Of a stretch of 64,000 nucleotides of DNA, positions 35,686 through 44,162 are shown in pieces. The notes under the pieces were generated by a model. It searched no databases. It saw only the letters and a program-made list of their open reading frames with translations, and was not told the origin of the DNA. A program made the position numbers and the translations under genes. How positions within the stretch are numbered: position 1 is the first letter of the stretch; every line of letters begins with the position of its first letter. Source of the stretch: an uncultured Brevundimonas sp. (GTDB lineage Bacteria > Pseudomonadota > Alphaproteobacteria > Caulobacterales > Caulobacteraceae); assembly GCF_937863155.1 (NCBI RefSeq), contig NZ_CALMFB010000070.1:124001-188000 (forward strand), in the 5' to 3' direction.

Positions 35686-37031
35686 CCCGCCGCCTTCACC
35701 GCCGCCGCGATGTCCGAGACCACGCGGCGGACCAGGGCCTCGTCGTCGCCCTCTGCCATGACGCGGATCAGTTTCTCGGTGCCCGAGGGACGCACCAGCA
35801 CCCGGCCGGCGCCGTTCAGGGCGGCCTCGCCATCTGCAATCGCGGCCTTGACCGTGGCGTCTTCCAGCGGCTTGCCGGCGGTATAGCGCACGTTCTCCAG
35901 CAACTGCGGCAGGGTGTCGAACTGGCGGGCCAGCTCGCTCATCTTGCGCCCGCTGTCGACCATGACGGCCAGTACCTGAAGGGCCGCCATCAGGCCGTCT
36001 CCGGTGGTGGCGTGGTCGTGCAGGATGATGTGCCCCGACTGTTCCCCGCCCAGGTTGAAGCCGCCTTCGCGCATCCGCTCCATCACATAGCGGTCGCCGA
36101 CCTTGGTGCGCTCCAGCGTCAGCCCTTCGGCCAGCATGGCGCGTTCAAGCCCCAGGTTGGACATGACCGTGGCCACCACACCGCCGCCGGTCAGCAGCCC
36201 CTGGCGCGACCAGTCGCGCGCGATCAGGGCCATGATCTGGTCGCCATCGACCACCTGGCCCGTCTCGTCGCAGATGATCAGCCGGTCCGCGTCGCCGTCC
36301 AGGGCGATGCCGATGTCGGCGCGGTACTTTTTCACGGCCTCCGACAGGGCCGCCGGATGGGTCGAGCCGCAGTCCAGGTTGATGTTCATGCCGTTCGGCT
36401 CGACCCCGATGGGGAAGACCTCGGCGCCCAGTTCATACAGGGTCGTCGGCGCCACCCGGTATCCGGCCCCGTTGGCGCAGTCGATGGCGATGCGCAACCC
36501 CTTCAGGCTTAGGCCCTTGGGGAAGGCGTGTTTGGCGATCTCGACATAGCGGGCCTGGGCGTCGTCGATGCGCTTGACCCGGCCCAGACGGTCGGGCGCG
36601 GCCAGCCCCTCGCCCAGGCCCTCGTCCATCATGGCCTCGATCTTCAGCTCGATCTCGTCCGACAGCTTGTAGCCGTCCGGGCCGAACAGCTTGATGCCGT
36701 TGTCGGTGAAGCTGTTGTGCGAGGCCGAGATCATCACCCCCAGGTCGGCGCGCATCGACCGGGTCATCATCGCCACCCCCGGCGTCGGCAGGGGGCCGAA
36801 GGTCAGCACATCCATGCCGACCGAGGCGAAGCCCGCCACCAGGGCCGGCTCGATGGTGTAGCCCGACAGTCGGGTGTCCTTGCCGATCACCACCAGATGC
36901 CGCCGGTCGTCGGCCGACATGAACAGCTTGCCGGCGGCCAGGCCTACACGCAAAGCCACCTCGGCGGTCATCGGATGGGTGTTGGCGCGGCCGCGAATGC
37001 CGTCCGTTCCGAAATACCGCCTGTCGGCCAT
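35682..37031 (-). CDS. glmM: Phosphoglucosamine mutase GlmM
   Basis: 449 residues. It converts glucosamine-6-P to glucosamine-1-P for UDP-GlcNAc, hence peptidoglycan and LPS. Family motifs in order: [12 protein letters not shown] at the start, the phosphoserine loop [18 protein letters not shown], the metal loop [12 protein letters not shown], the sugar loop [12 protein letters not shown] and [15 protein letters not shown] near the C-terminus. Length is as expected. ATG 37031 has GGGAGA upstream. The reading frame continues upstream into the inverted-repeat element but that part is not coding. glmS, the preceding enzyme of the pathway, is divergent. Confidence 0.97.
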   Translation of the reverse strand: MADRRYFGTDGIRGRANTHPMTAEVALRVGLAAGKLFMSADDRRHLVVIGKDTRLSGYTIEPALVAGFASVGMDVLTFGPLPTPGVAMMTRSMRADLGVMISASHNSFTDNGIKLFGPDGYKLSDEIELKIEAMMDEGLGEGLAAPDRLGRVKRIDDAQARYVEIAKHAFPKGLSLKGLRIAIDCANGAGYRVAPTTLYELGAEVFPIGVEPNGMNINLDCGSTHPAALSEAVKKYRADIGIALDGDADRLIICDETGQVVDGDQIMALIARDWSRQGLLTGGGVVATVMSNLGLERAMLAEGLTLERTKVGDRYVMERMREGGFNLGGEQSGHIILHDHATTGDGLMAALQVLAVMVDSGRKMSELARQFDTLPQLLENVRYTAGKPLEDATVKAAIADGEAALNGAGRVLVRPSGTEKLIRVMAEGDDEALVRRVVSDIAAAVKAAG

Positions 37032-37111
37032 GCGTCGTCTCCCACGAAACCATCCGAAACCGCTTTTTAGGTGCCGGACTCGTAATGTCGTCCTAGAGCA
37101 GACTATCAACG

Positions 37112-37244
37112 CCGTCATCCTCGGGCTTGACCCGAGGATCGGATGCGCCAGCGCTCCGTCAGGAAGCGTTCGGGCGTGTGCGTGAACGTCTTCGTCTCCG
37201 CCTGCCTCGGCCTCTGATCCTCGGGTCAAGCCCGAGGATGACGG
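37112..37244. repeat. 133-bp element with perfect 29-bp inverted ends (MITE- or REP-like)
   Basis: The segment 37112-37140 is the exact reverse complement of 37216-37244. Each end also folds on itself because ATCCTCGGG and CCCGAGGAT are complementary. The 75 bp between them have no gene. It fills the glmM-glmS promoter region. A 22-bp stretch of the same end sequence recurs at 41078-41099. This looks like a dispersed, palindromic repeat family of the BIME/REP or MITE kind; no transposase is nearby. Confidence 0.8.
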
Positions 37245-37281
37245 ATCGGAACGTGGCGACAGATTTCGGAGCGAGACCACC

Positions 37282-39096
37282 ATGTGCGGCATCATCGGCG
37301 TCAGCGGCCAGGGTCCGGTCGTCCCCCGTCTGATCGACAGCCTGAAGCGGCTGGAGTATCGTGGCTATGATTCCGCCGGGGTCGCCGCCCTGGTCGACGG
37401 TCGCATCGAACGGCGCCGCGCCAAGGGCAAGATCCGCGAGCTGGAGGCCGTGCTGGCCGACGATCCGATCAAGGCCACGGTCGGCATCGGCCATACCCGC
37501 TGGGCCACCCACGGCGCGCCGACCACGGCCAACGCCCACCCGCACAAGGCCGGGCGGGTCTGTCTGGTTCACAACGGCATCATCGAGAATTTCGCCGAGC
37601 TGAAGGCCGAGCTGGAAGCCGCCGGCCGGGTGTTCGAGAGCCAGACCGACACCGAGGTCGTGGCCCATATGATCGACGCGGCGCTGGAGACCGGCGTCGC
37701 GCCGCTGGACGCCTTCAAGTCGGTGCTGGACCGGCTGACCGGCGCCTATGCCCTGGCGGTGCTGATCGAGGGCGAGGACCAACTGATCCTGGGCGCCCGA
37801 CGTGGCAGCCCCCTGGTCGTCGGCTGGGGCGAAGGCGAGATGTATCTGGGCTCCGACGCCCTGGCGGTCGGGCCGTTCACCCAGGAAATCAGCTACCTGG
37901 AAGAAGGCGATTACGTCGCCATCGACCGTTCGGGCGCGCGCATGTTCGACGCCTCGGGCGCCGCCGTCGAACGGCCGGTGGTCAAGGTCTCGGCGTCGTC
38001 CGCCCTGGTCGAAAAGGGCGAGTATCGGCACTTCATGGAAAAGGAGATCCATGAACAGCCCGACAGCGTCCAGCACACCCTGTCGGAATATCTGGACCTG
38101 GTGACCGGCAAGGCCAAGGCCCAGCCCGTCGACTTCGCCGCCATCGACCGCATCCAGATCATCGCCTGCGGCACAGCCTTCTACGCCGGCCAGATCGGCA
38201 AATACGCCTTCGAGAAGATCGCCGGCCTGCCCTGCGACGTCGAGATCGCGTCGGAGTTCCGCTATCGCCACCCGGCGCTGACGCCCGGCACGCTGGCGGT
38301 CGCCGTCAGCCAGTCGGGCGAGACGGCCGACACCCTGGCCGGCCTGACCTGGTGCAAGCGTCAGGGCTTGAAGACCGCCGCGGTGGTCAACGTCCATTCG
38401 TCTTCCATGGCGCGCGAAGCTGAGACCCTGTGGCCCACCCATGCGGGGCCCGAGATCGGGGTGGCTTCGACCAAGGCCTTCACCGCCCAGGTGGCGGCCC
38501 TGCTATCGCTGGCGGTGGCCGCCGGGGTGGCGCGCGGCCGTATCGATCCGGCGGCCGAGGCCGAACTGGTCAAGGCCCTGTTCGAGGCGCCGCGCCTGAT
38601 CGCCGAAGCCCTGGCCATGGACGACGACATCCGAGCCGTGGCGGTGGACCTGTCCAAGGCGCGTGACGTGCTGTTCCTGGGCCGGGGCGCCATGTTCCCC
38701 CTGGCCATGGAAGGTGCGCTGAAGCTGAAGGAGATCAGCTATATCCACGCCGAGGGCTACGCCGCCGGCGAGCTGAAGCATGGCCCCATCGCCCTGGTGG
38801 ACGAGGAAACCCCGATCATCGCCCTGGCCCCGCTGGACGAGGTGTTCGAGAAGACGGCGTCCAACCTGCAAGAGGTCGCCGCGCGCGGCGGTCCGGTGGT
38901 GATGATCGCGCCCAAGGCCGCGCCCGATCCGCATGGCGCCGGCATCGCCCGGGTCGATGCGCCCCAATGCCACCCGCTGGTTGCGCCGCTGATCTATGCG
39001 GTGCCGGTGCAGTTGCTGGCCTATTATACGGCGGTCCAGAAGGGCACGGACGTCGACCAGCCGCGCAACCTGGCCAAGTCGGTGACGGTGGAATAG
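37282..39096 (+). CDS. glmS: Glutamine--fructose-6-phosphate aminotransferase GlmS
   Basis: 604 residues. The nucleophile Cys is residue 2 (MCGIIGVSG). The glutamine amidotransferase domain shows [13 protein letters not shown] and GHTRWATHG; two SIS isomerase domains follow ([21 protein letters not shown]; later [19 protein letters not shown] and [17 protein letters not shown]). It ends NLAKSVTVE, the canonical C-terminus. It makes glucosamine-6-P, the entry of UDP-GlcNAc synthesis, completed by the divergent glmM. I see no glmS ribozyme in the leader. Confidence 0.98.
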   Translation: MCGIIGVSGQGPVVPRLIDSLKRLEYRGYDSAGVAALVDGRIERRRAKGKIRELEAVLADDPIKATVGIGHTRWATHGAPTTANAHPHKAGRVCLVHNGIIENFAELKAELEAAGRVFESQTDTEVVAHMIDAALETGVAPLDAFKSVLDRLTGAYALAVLIEGEDQLILGARRGSPLVVGWGEGEMYLGSDALAVGPFTQEISYLEEGDYVAIDRSGARMFDASGAAVERPVVKVSASSALVEKGEYRHFMEKEIHEQPDSVQHTLSEYLDLVTGKAKAQPVDFAAIDRIQIIACGTAFYAGQIGKYAFEKIAGLPCDVEIASEFRYRHPALTPGTLAVAVSQSGETADTLAGLTWCKRQGLKTAAVVNVHSSSMAREAETLWPTHAGPEIGVASTKAFTAQVAALLSLAVAAGVARGRIDPAAEAELVKALFEAPRLIAEALAMDDDIRAVAVDLSKARDVLFLGRGAMFPLAMEGALKLKEISYIHAEGYAAGELKHGPIALVDEETPIIALAPLDEVFEKTASNLQEVAARGGPVVMIAPKAAPDPHGAGIARVDAPQCHPLVAPLIYAVPVQLLAYYTAVQKGTDVDQPRNLAKSVTVE

Positions 39097-39157
39097 GCGG
39101 CTTCCGGCGACGCGGGCGCCCCGCTATGGTCCGCGCCCGTTTCGAACCGGAGATCGC

Positions 39158-40036
39158 ATGAGCGCCTCGACCCGCCGCCTTCGCAAGGCCGTCCTGCCCG
39201 TCGCGGGTCTGGGCACCCGCGTCCTGCCCGGCACCAAGACCACGCCGAAGGAGCTGCTGAACGTCGTCGACCGGCCGATCCTGTCCTACATCGTCGAAGA
39301 GGCGCGCGAGGCGGGCATCGAGCATATCGTCTTCGTCACCGGCCGCGCCAAACAGGCGATCGAGGACTATTTCGACCATCAGGTCGAGCTGGAGGCCCAG
39401 CTGGCCGCCAAGGGCAAGACCGACATCCTGGACGCCCTGAACGCCGACCTGGCCCGTCCCGGCGAAATGAGCTTCACCCGCCAGATGCAGCCCAAGGGCC
39501 TGGGCCACGCCGTCTGGTGCGCCAAGGACATCATCGGCGACGAACCCTTCGCCGTCATCCTGCCCGACGTCATCGTGGACGCGGCGCCCGGCGCCCTGAA
39601 GCAGCTGGCCCAGGTCTATGAACAGACGGGCGGAAACGTCATCGGCGTCGAGGCCGTGCCCGAAGACCAGACCCACAAATACGGCATCGTCGATCCGGCC
39701 AGCCGCGACGGCCGCCGCATCGCCATGAAGGGGATGGTCGAAAAGCCGGCCCAGGGCACGGCGCCGTCGAACCTGTCGATCTCGGGGCGGTACATCCTGC
39801 AGCCCGAGATCTTCGATATCCTGGCCACCCAGGAGAGCGGCGCCGGCGGCGAGATCCAGCTGACCGACGCCATGGCCCGGCTGATGCAGATCCAGGGCTT
39901 CACCGCCTATGAGTATGAGGGCGCGACCCACGACTGTGGCGACAAAATCGGCTTGCTGCGGGCCAATGTCGCCCTGGCGCTGAAACGCCCCGATCTGGGC
40001 GAGGCGGCGCGGGCGGCGGTGTCGGCCCTGCTGTAA
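39158..40036 (+). CDS. galU: UTP--glucose-1-phosphate uridylyltransferase GalU
   Basis: 292 residues. The nucleotidyltransferase motif AVLPVAGLGTRVLPGTKTTP is near residue 12, with KELLNVVDRPILSYIVEEA next and PDVIVDAAPGAL at the metal site. It forms UDP-glucose for glycans, glycolipids and LPS core. The ATG follows GGAGATCGC. It stands 61 bp after glmS, with which it may be co-transcribed. Confidence 0.97.
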   Translation: MSASTRRLRKAVLPVAGLGTRVLPGTKTTPKELLNVVDRPILSYIVEEAREAGIEHIVFVTGRAKQAIEDYFDHQVELEAQLAAKGKTDILDALNADLARPGEMSFTRQMQPKGLGHAVWCAKDIIGDEPFAVILPDVIVDAAPGALKQLAQVYEQTGGNVIGVEAVPEDQTHKYGIVDPASRDGRRIAMKGMVEKPAQGTAPSNLSISGRYILQPEIFDILATQESGAGGEIQLTDAMARLMQIQGFTAYEYEGATHDCGDKIGLLRANVALALKRPDLGEAARAAVSALL

Positions 40037-40048
40037 GGGGCTATCAGG

Positions 40049-40273
40049 TCAGCCCGGCGTGCGTGTGGCGGTGGTCATGCGGCAGTGGTTGTCCACCTCG
40101 GGCCGGCCGGTGTTGGAGCCGTTGGAGGCCAGAATGCCGCCCCGCGCCTGACAGTCGGCGGCCAGACGATCCAGGGCGCTGAGATAGGTCGAATCCCGGC
40201 CGCTGCCGGCCGTGGCGCAGGCAGCCAGGGCAAGGGCGGCGGCGGACAGGCTGAGAATGGTCAGGGCGCGCAT
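40049..40273 (-). CDS. Small lipoprotein of unknown function
   Basis: 74 residues. The N-terminus MRALTILSLSAAALALAACA is a lipoprotein signal with lipobox LAAC. The mature part of about 55 residues has two further Cys (ADCQARG, DNHCRM) that could form a disulfide, and the motif TGRPEVDNHC. The ATG is preceded by AAGGAG. Not recognised. It converges on galU with 12 bp between stops. Confidence 0.8.
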   Translation of the reverse strand: MRALTILSLSAAALALAACATAGSGRDSTYLSALDRLAADCQARGGILASNGSNTGRPEVDNHCRMTTATRTPG

Positions 40274-40307
40274 GGCGATCTCCTTCAGGAACGGCGATGA
40301 TTTTAAC

Positions 40308-41048
40308 CTAACGCCTGAGCCGCTCAACCGCTTCAACCAGACGTGAAAGCTGGGCCGGGTCTGACAGGCGATGATCCCCGCCTTCGATCCGTTCCAGTGT
40401 GACGTCCGCACCCTCCAGCCGCTCCAGCAGCGCCAGTTGATGCCGCCACGGCACGACGTCGTCGGCCGCGCCATGCAGGATATGCAGCGGGGTCTGGAGC
40501 CGCACCGGCCCGTCCAGCAGCAGCCAGTCGCGCGCCTCGTCGAACATGGCGCGGGTCAGGACGTATTCGCCCAGCCCCTCTTCGACCATCAGGGCCTCCC
40601 CGTCGCGCAGGATGGTCTGGCGCACATGATCCGGCAGGGTCGGCCACATCAGCCGCTGGGTGAAATCCTGGGCCGGATTGACCAGCACCAGCCCCGCCAT
40701 CCGTTCGGGCCGCGCCAGGGCCAGCAACAGGGCGATCCAGCCGCCCATGGACGACCCGACCGGGATCACCGGCCCGTTCAGGGCGTCGATCAGGGCGATC
40801 GCATCCTGGCGCCAGCGGCCGATGGTGGCCTGACGCCAGTCGCCGGACGAGACGCCATGGGCGAAATGGTCGTAACGGACGTAATTCCAGCCGCCTTGGC
40901 GCGCCGCCGCGTCCAGGGCCAGGGCCTTGGTCCCCTCCATGTCCGAGCGGAAGCCGCCGATCCAGACGACGGTCGCTCCGTCGCCCGCAACACGTTTGAA
41001 GGCCAGGGTTTCGCCATCGGGGCGGATCAGGTGCTGGGTGTCGGTCAT
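40308..41048 (-). CDS. Alpha/beta hydrolase
   Basis: 246 residues. The nucleophile elbow is PVGSSMGGWIAL, the acid is in HGAADDVVPW and the catalytic His in GGDHRLSDP. FRSDMEGTKALALDA and YDHFAHGVSSGDW resemble the ABHD10-like thioesterase branch. No signal peptide. ATG 41048 has AAGGAG five bases upstream; an ATG five codons earlier is less likely. Substrate unknown. Confidence 0.85.
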   Translation of the reverse strand: MTDTQHLIRPDGETLAFKRVAGDGATVVWIGGFRSDMEGTKALALDAAARQGGWNYVRYDHFAHGVSSGDWRQATIGRWRQDAIALIDALNGPVIPVGSSMGGWIALLLALARPERMAGLVLVNPAQDFTQRLMWPTLPDHVRQTILRDGEALMVEEGLGEYVLTRAMFDEARDWLLLDGPVRLQTPLHILHGAADDVVPWRHQLALLERLEGADVTLERIEGGDHRLSDPAQLSRLVEAVERLRR

Positions 41049-41077
41049 GCGCTCCTTCTGCATGCTTCCACCCTCTT

Positions 41078-41099
41078 CGTCATCCTCGGGCTTGACCCG
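41078..41099. repeat. Partial copy of the glmS-region inverted repeat
   Basis: 22 bp identical to the left end of the 37112-37244 element, lying between the divergent hydrolase and GT9 genes; only one arm is present. Confidence 0.75.
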
Positions 41100-41126
41100 C
41101 ACGGCGCGGGATAGGACGGAAGACCC

Positions 41127-42092
41127 ATGCCCACGCCCCAGGTTCTGTTCGTCACCTCCAACCGCATCGGCGACTGCGTCATCTCCTCGGGCGTGATCCG
41201 CGAGATCGGCCGCCAGATTCCGGGCGCCCAGATCACCGTGGCCTGCGGCCGCCCGCCCGCGCCCTTCTTCCGCTCGGCCCCCGGCGTGGTGCGCACCATC
41301 ATCCTGGACAAGAAGAAGGCGGCCGGACACTGGCTGGACCTGTGGCGCCAGGTGCGCGGAACCCGCTGGGACATGGTCATCGACATCCGCGGCTCGGCCC
41401 TGGCCTGGCTGATCCCGGCGCGGCGGCGCGTGGTCTACAACCGCCGCTGGGAGACGGGGCTGCGCAAGGTTCAGATGGTCAGCCGCCTGATGGGCGCCGA
41501 TCACGACCTGGACCCCGAACTGTTCATCGACGCCCGCGCCCGCGCCGAGGCCGCCGCCGTGATCGATCCGCAACTGGCGTCCGGCGCCGGTCCCGGCCCC
41601 GTCATCGCCCTGGCCCCCATCGCCCACCAGCCGGGCAAGAGCTGGCCGGCCGACCGCTGGGGCGAACTGGTGCGGCGGCTGAAGGCGGAACCGCGCTTCG
41701 ACGGCTGGCGCTTCATGCTGGTGGGCGGGCCGGGCGACCATCCGCCGGCGGCCCCGGCCCTGGCCGAGGCGGGCGACCGGGCCATCGACGTCGTGGGCAA
41801 GGGCGACATCCTGGCCTCGGCCGCCGCCATCGACCGGGCCGATCTGTTCGTCGGCAACGATTCGGGCCTGATGCATGTGGCCGCCGCCGCCGGTCGGCCC
41901 ACCCTGGGCCTGTTCGGGCCGACCGAATGGTGGCTGTACGGTCCGTGGGGGCCGAAGACCCGCACCGTGGCCTCGAACGAGACGCGCGGACAGTTCGCCC
42001 CGATCGAGGCCTTGAGCGTCGATCACGTCTTCGATGGTGTTCTGGCGCTACACGACGCCTACATAACGGCGCCGGACGCCCGCCAGCCTTGA
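41127..42092 (+). CDS. Family 9 glycosyltransferase, heptosyltransferase-like
   Basis: 321 residues of the GT-B fold: VLFVTSNRIGDCVISSGVIR at the start, APIAHQPGKSWPADRWGELV in the middle and FVGNDSGLMHVAAAAGRPTL followed by GLFGPTEWW in the donor-binding domain. This is the lipopolysaccharide heptosyltransferase (WaaC/WaaF/WaaQ) family; in Caulobacteraceae it may act on LPS core or a holdfast-type polymer. Donor and acceptor are not readable from sequence. Confidence 0.9.
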   Translation: MPTPQVLFVTSNRIGDCVISSGVIREIGRQIPGAQITVACGRPPAPFFRSAPGVVRTIILDKKKAAGHWLDLWRQVRGTRWDMVIDIRGSALAWLIPARRRVVYNRRWETGLRKVQMVSRLMGADHDLDPELFIDARARAEAAAVIDPQLASGAGPGPVIALAPIAHQPGKSWPADRWGELVRRLKAEPRFDGWRFMLVGGPGDHPPAAPALAEAGDRAIDVVGKGDILASAAAIDRADLFVGNDSGLMHVAAAAGRPTLGLFGPTEWWLYGPWGPKTRTVASNETRGQFAPIEALSVDHVFDGVLALHDAYITAPDARQP

Positions 42093-42193
42093 ATTTCAGC
42101 CGTTCCGGCGGCATATGAAGCGGCTGGGGAACGCGACCGCGGGTCGCGGGCTTTACCCTGCCAGACATGTAAACAGCCAAGGAAACGACGCCC

Positions 42194-42727
42194 ATTCGCC
42201 GTCCGATGCAAACGCCGCCCGTCAAGGACGGGCCGCCCATGAACAACGACATCCGCGCCTCTCGCGTGCTTCTGATCGATCAGAACGGCGAGAAACAGGG
42301 GGTCATGCCGCTGTCGGCGGCCCTGGAGGCCGCGGAGGAAGTCGGACTGGATCTGGTGCAGATCGTCGCCAGCGCGGACACGCCCGTCTGCAAGATTCTG
42401 GACTACGGCAAATTCCGCTTCCAGGAACAGAAGAAGAAGGCCGAGCAGCGCAAGCGCCAGAAGGTGGTCGAGCTGAAGGAAATCAAGCTCCGCCCCAACA
42501 TCGACACCCACGACTATGAGGTGAAGGCCAAGGCCATGCACCGCTTCTTCGAGGAGGGCGACAAGGTCAAGGTGACCCTGCGCTTCCGGGGCCGCGAAAT
42601 GGCTCACCCCGAACTGGGCATGAAGCTGCTGAACAAGGTCCAGGCCGACTTCGACGAAGTGGCCAAGGTCGAATATGCGCCCCGCATGGAAGGGCGCCAG
42701 ATGATCATGATCCTGGCTCCGCGATAA
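42194..42727 (+). CDS. infC: Translation initiation factor IF-3, probable ATT start
   Basis: 177 residues from the ATT at 42194 ([18 protein letters not shown]), or 173 from ATG 42206. The N domain ([20 protein letters not shown], then GLDLVQIV), linker rich in Lys and C domain ([36 protein letters not shown]) are complete. AAGGAA lies 9 nt before ATT but 21 nt before ATG 42206, so ATT is the better start; infC in E. coli also uses a rare start, through which IF-3 limits its own synthesis. A hairpin at 42132-42148 precedes the gene. Unlike E. coli, rpmI-rplT is 3.5 kb away. Confidence 0.93.
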   Translation: MRRPMQTPPVKDGPPMNNDIRASRVLLIDQNGEKQGVMPLSAALEAAEEVGLDLVQIVASADTPVCKILDYGKFRFQEQKKKAEQRKRQKVVELKEIKLRPNIDTHDYEVKAKAMHRFFEEGDKVKVTLRFRGREMAHPELGMKLLNKVQADFDEVAKVEYAPRMEGRQMIMILAPR

Positions 42728-42751
42728 GCGTCGGCGATCAGCAAGAGACAG

Positions 42752-42783
42752 AACGGGCGGTCGGACATCCGGCCGCCCGTTTT
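42752..42783 (+). terminator. Terminator of infC
   Basis: ACGGGCGGTCGG pairs with CCGGCCGCCCGT (one G-T) around ACAT, followed by TTTTCG, 24 bp after infC. Confidence 0.88.
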
Positions 42784-42823
42784 CGCATCGCCAGCGGACG
42801 CTGCGACCGCTAATCAGTCTCGC

Positions 42824-44119
42824 ATGAGCCAGAACGTCGCACCCCCCGCCGCCGGACGCCCCCAGACCCCGGCCCTGGTCGTGCTGTTCAGCGTGGTGTT
42901 CATCAATCTGGTCGGCTTCGGCCTGGTGGTGCCGCTGCTGCCGTTCTTCGCGGCGACGCTGGACGCCGCGCCGTGGCAGATCACCCTGATGTTCTCGGCC
43001 TATTCGCTGGGCCAGTTCTTCGCCGAACCCTTCTGGGGCCGGCTGTCGGACCGGATCGGCAGGAAGCCGGTTCTGCTGATCACCCTGGCCGCCAATGCGG
43101 CGGGTTATCTGGCCCTGGCCTTCGCCCCCGACATCTGGAGCGCAGTGGCCATCCGCCTGTTCACCGGCCTGGGCGCGGGAAACATCTCGACGGTCCAGGG
43201 CTATGTCGCCGACGTCACCCCGCCCGAGCGGCGGGCCGGACGCATGGGGCTGATCGGGGCCGCCTTCGGCCTGGGCTTCATCGTCGGGCCGGGCCTGGGC
43301 GGGCTTCTGACCCAGCCGCAGCTGGGCCATGTGGGCTATATGCTGCCCATCTTCACGGCGGCGGGCCTGGCGGCCCTGGCGGCGGTCGGGGTGGCGGTCT
43401 TCCTGAAGGAAAGCCGGGCCAAGGCCGATCCGGCCGCGCCCCGCCCCGCCTTCCTGTCGGGCCTGAGCGAAGCGCGGGCCAATCCGGTGGTGTCACGGGT
43501 GCTGCTGGTGACCCTGATCTATATGGCGGGATTTTCGGCCATGGAGAGCGTCTTCGGCCTGTGGGCCGAGGCCCGTTACGCCTGGGGCGCGCGCGAAGTG
43601 GGTCTCAGCTTCATGATCGTGGGCGTGGTCTCGGCGTTGAACCAGGGCATCTTCGCCGGCCGGCTGGCGCGCCGGTTCGGGGAAGCGCGAGTGCTGACGG
43701 TCGGCATGCTGATGTTCGGCGCCTCGCTGGTGCTGCAGGTGATCGCCCCGACCGAATGGTTCCCGGCGCTGCGGCTGGACCTGGGCCTGTTCACCCTGCC
43801 GCTGCCGCAAGGGTGGGTCATTCCGCTGGTGATGATTCTGGGGGCCGGGGGGATGTCCCTGGCCATGCCCAACATCTCTGCCCTGATCTCGCGCGCCACG
43901 CCGCCGGATCGCCAGGGGGCGATGCTGGGACTGAACATGGCGTCGGGGTCCATCGCCCGTATCTTCGGCCCCATGTTCGCCGGCGCCCTGTTTTCCGGGC
44001 TGGGCCACGACTGGCCCTTCCTGGTCGGCGCCGCCCTGACCGTGCCGGCGGCCATCATGGCGGTGAACGCCGGACGGGCGGCGAAGCGGAACAACAAGGC
44101 TCAGCTTGCAAGTCAGTAA
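42824..44119 (+). CDS. MFS transporter, TetA/TCR-like
   Basis: 431 residues with twelve hydrophobic segments. The loop 2-3 motif GRLSDRIGRKPVL, the loop motif RAGRMGLIGAAFGLGFIVGP, and DVTPPERRAGRMG follow the drug-antiporter pattern of the tetracycline-type subfamily. It probably exports drugs or metabolites with proton exchange; substrate unknown. The ATG lacks a strong ribosome site; the start is set by the family N-terminus. Confidence 0.9.
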   Translation: MSQNVAPPAAGRPQTPALVVLFSVVFINLVGFGLVVPLLPFFAATLDAAPWQITLMFSAYSLGQFFAEPFWGRLSDRIGRKPVLLITLAANAAGYLALAFAPDIWSAVAIRLFTGLGAGNISTVQGYVADVTPPERRAGRMGLIGAAFGLGFIVGPGLGGLLTQPQLGHVGYMLPIFTAAGLAALAAVGVAVFLKESRAKADPAAPRPAFLSGLSEARANPVVSRVLLVTLIYMAGFSAMESVFGLWAEARYAWGAREVGLSFMIVGVVSALNQGIFAGRLARRFGEARVLTVGMLMFGASLVLQVIAPTEWFPALRLDLGLFTLPLPQGWVIPLVMILGAGGMSLAMPNISALISRATPPDRQGAMLGLNMASGSIARIFGPMFAGALFSGLGHDWPFLVGAALTVPAAIMAVNAGRAAKRNNKAQLASQ

Positions 44120-44162
44120 TGACCTGATATTTTTCTACAAAAGCAACAATAGGTTGTGAGCC

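Noticed and set aside
37032..37281. glmS ribozyme or riboswitch in the glmS leader
   Set aside because: The leader is explained by the inverted-repeat element; no ribozyme core is visible.
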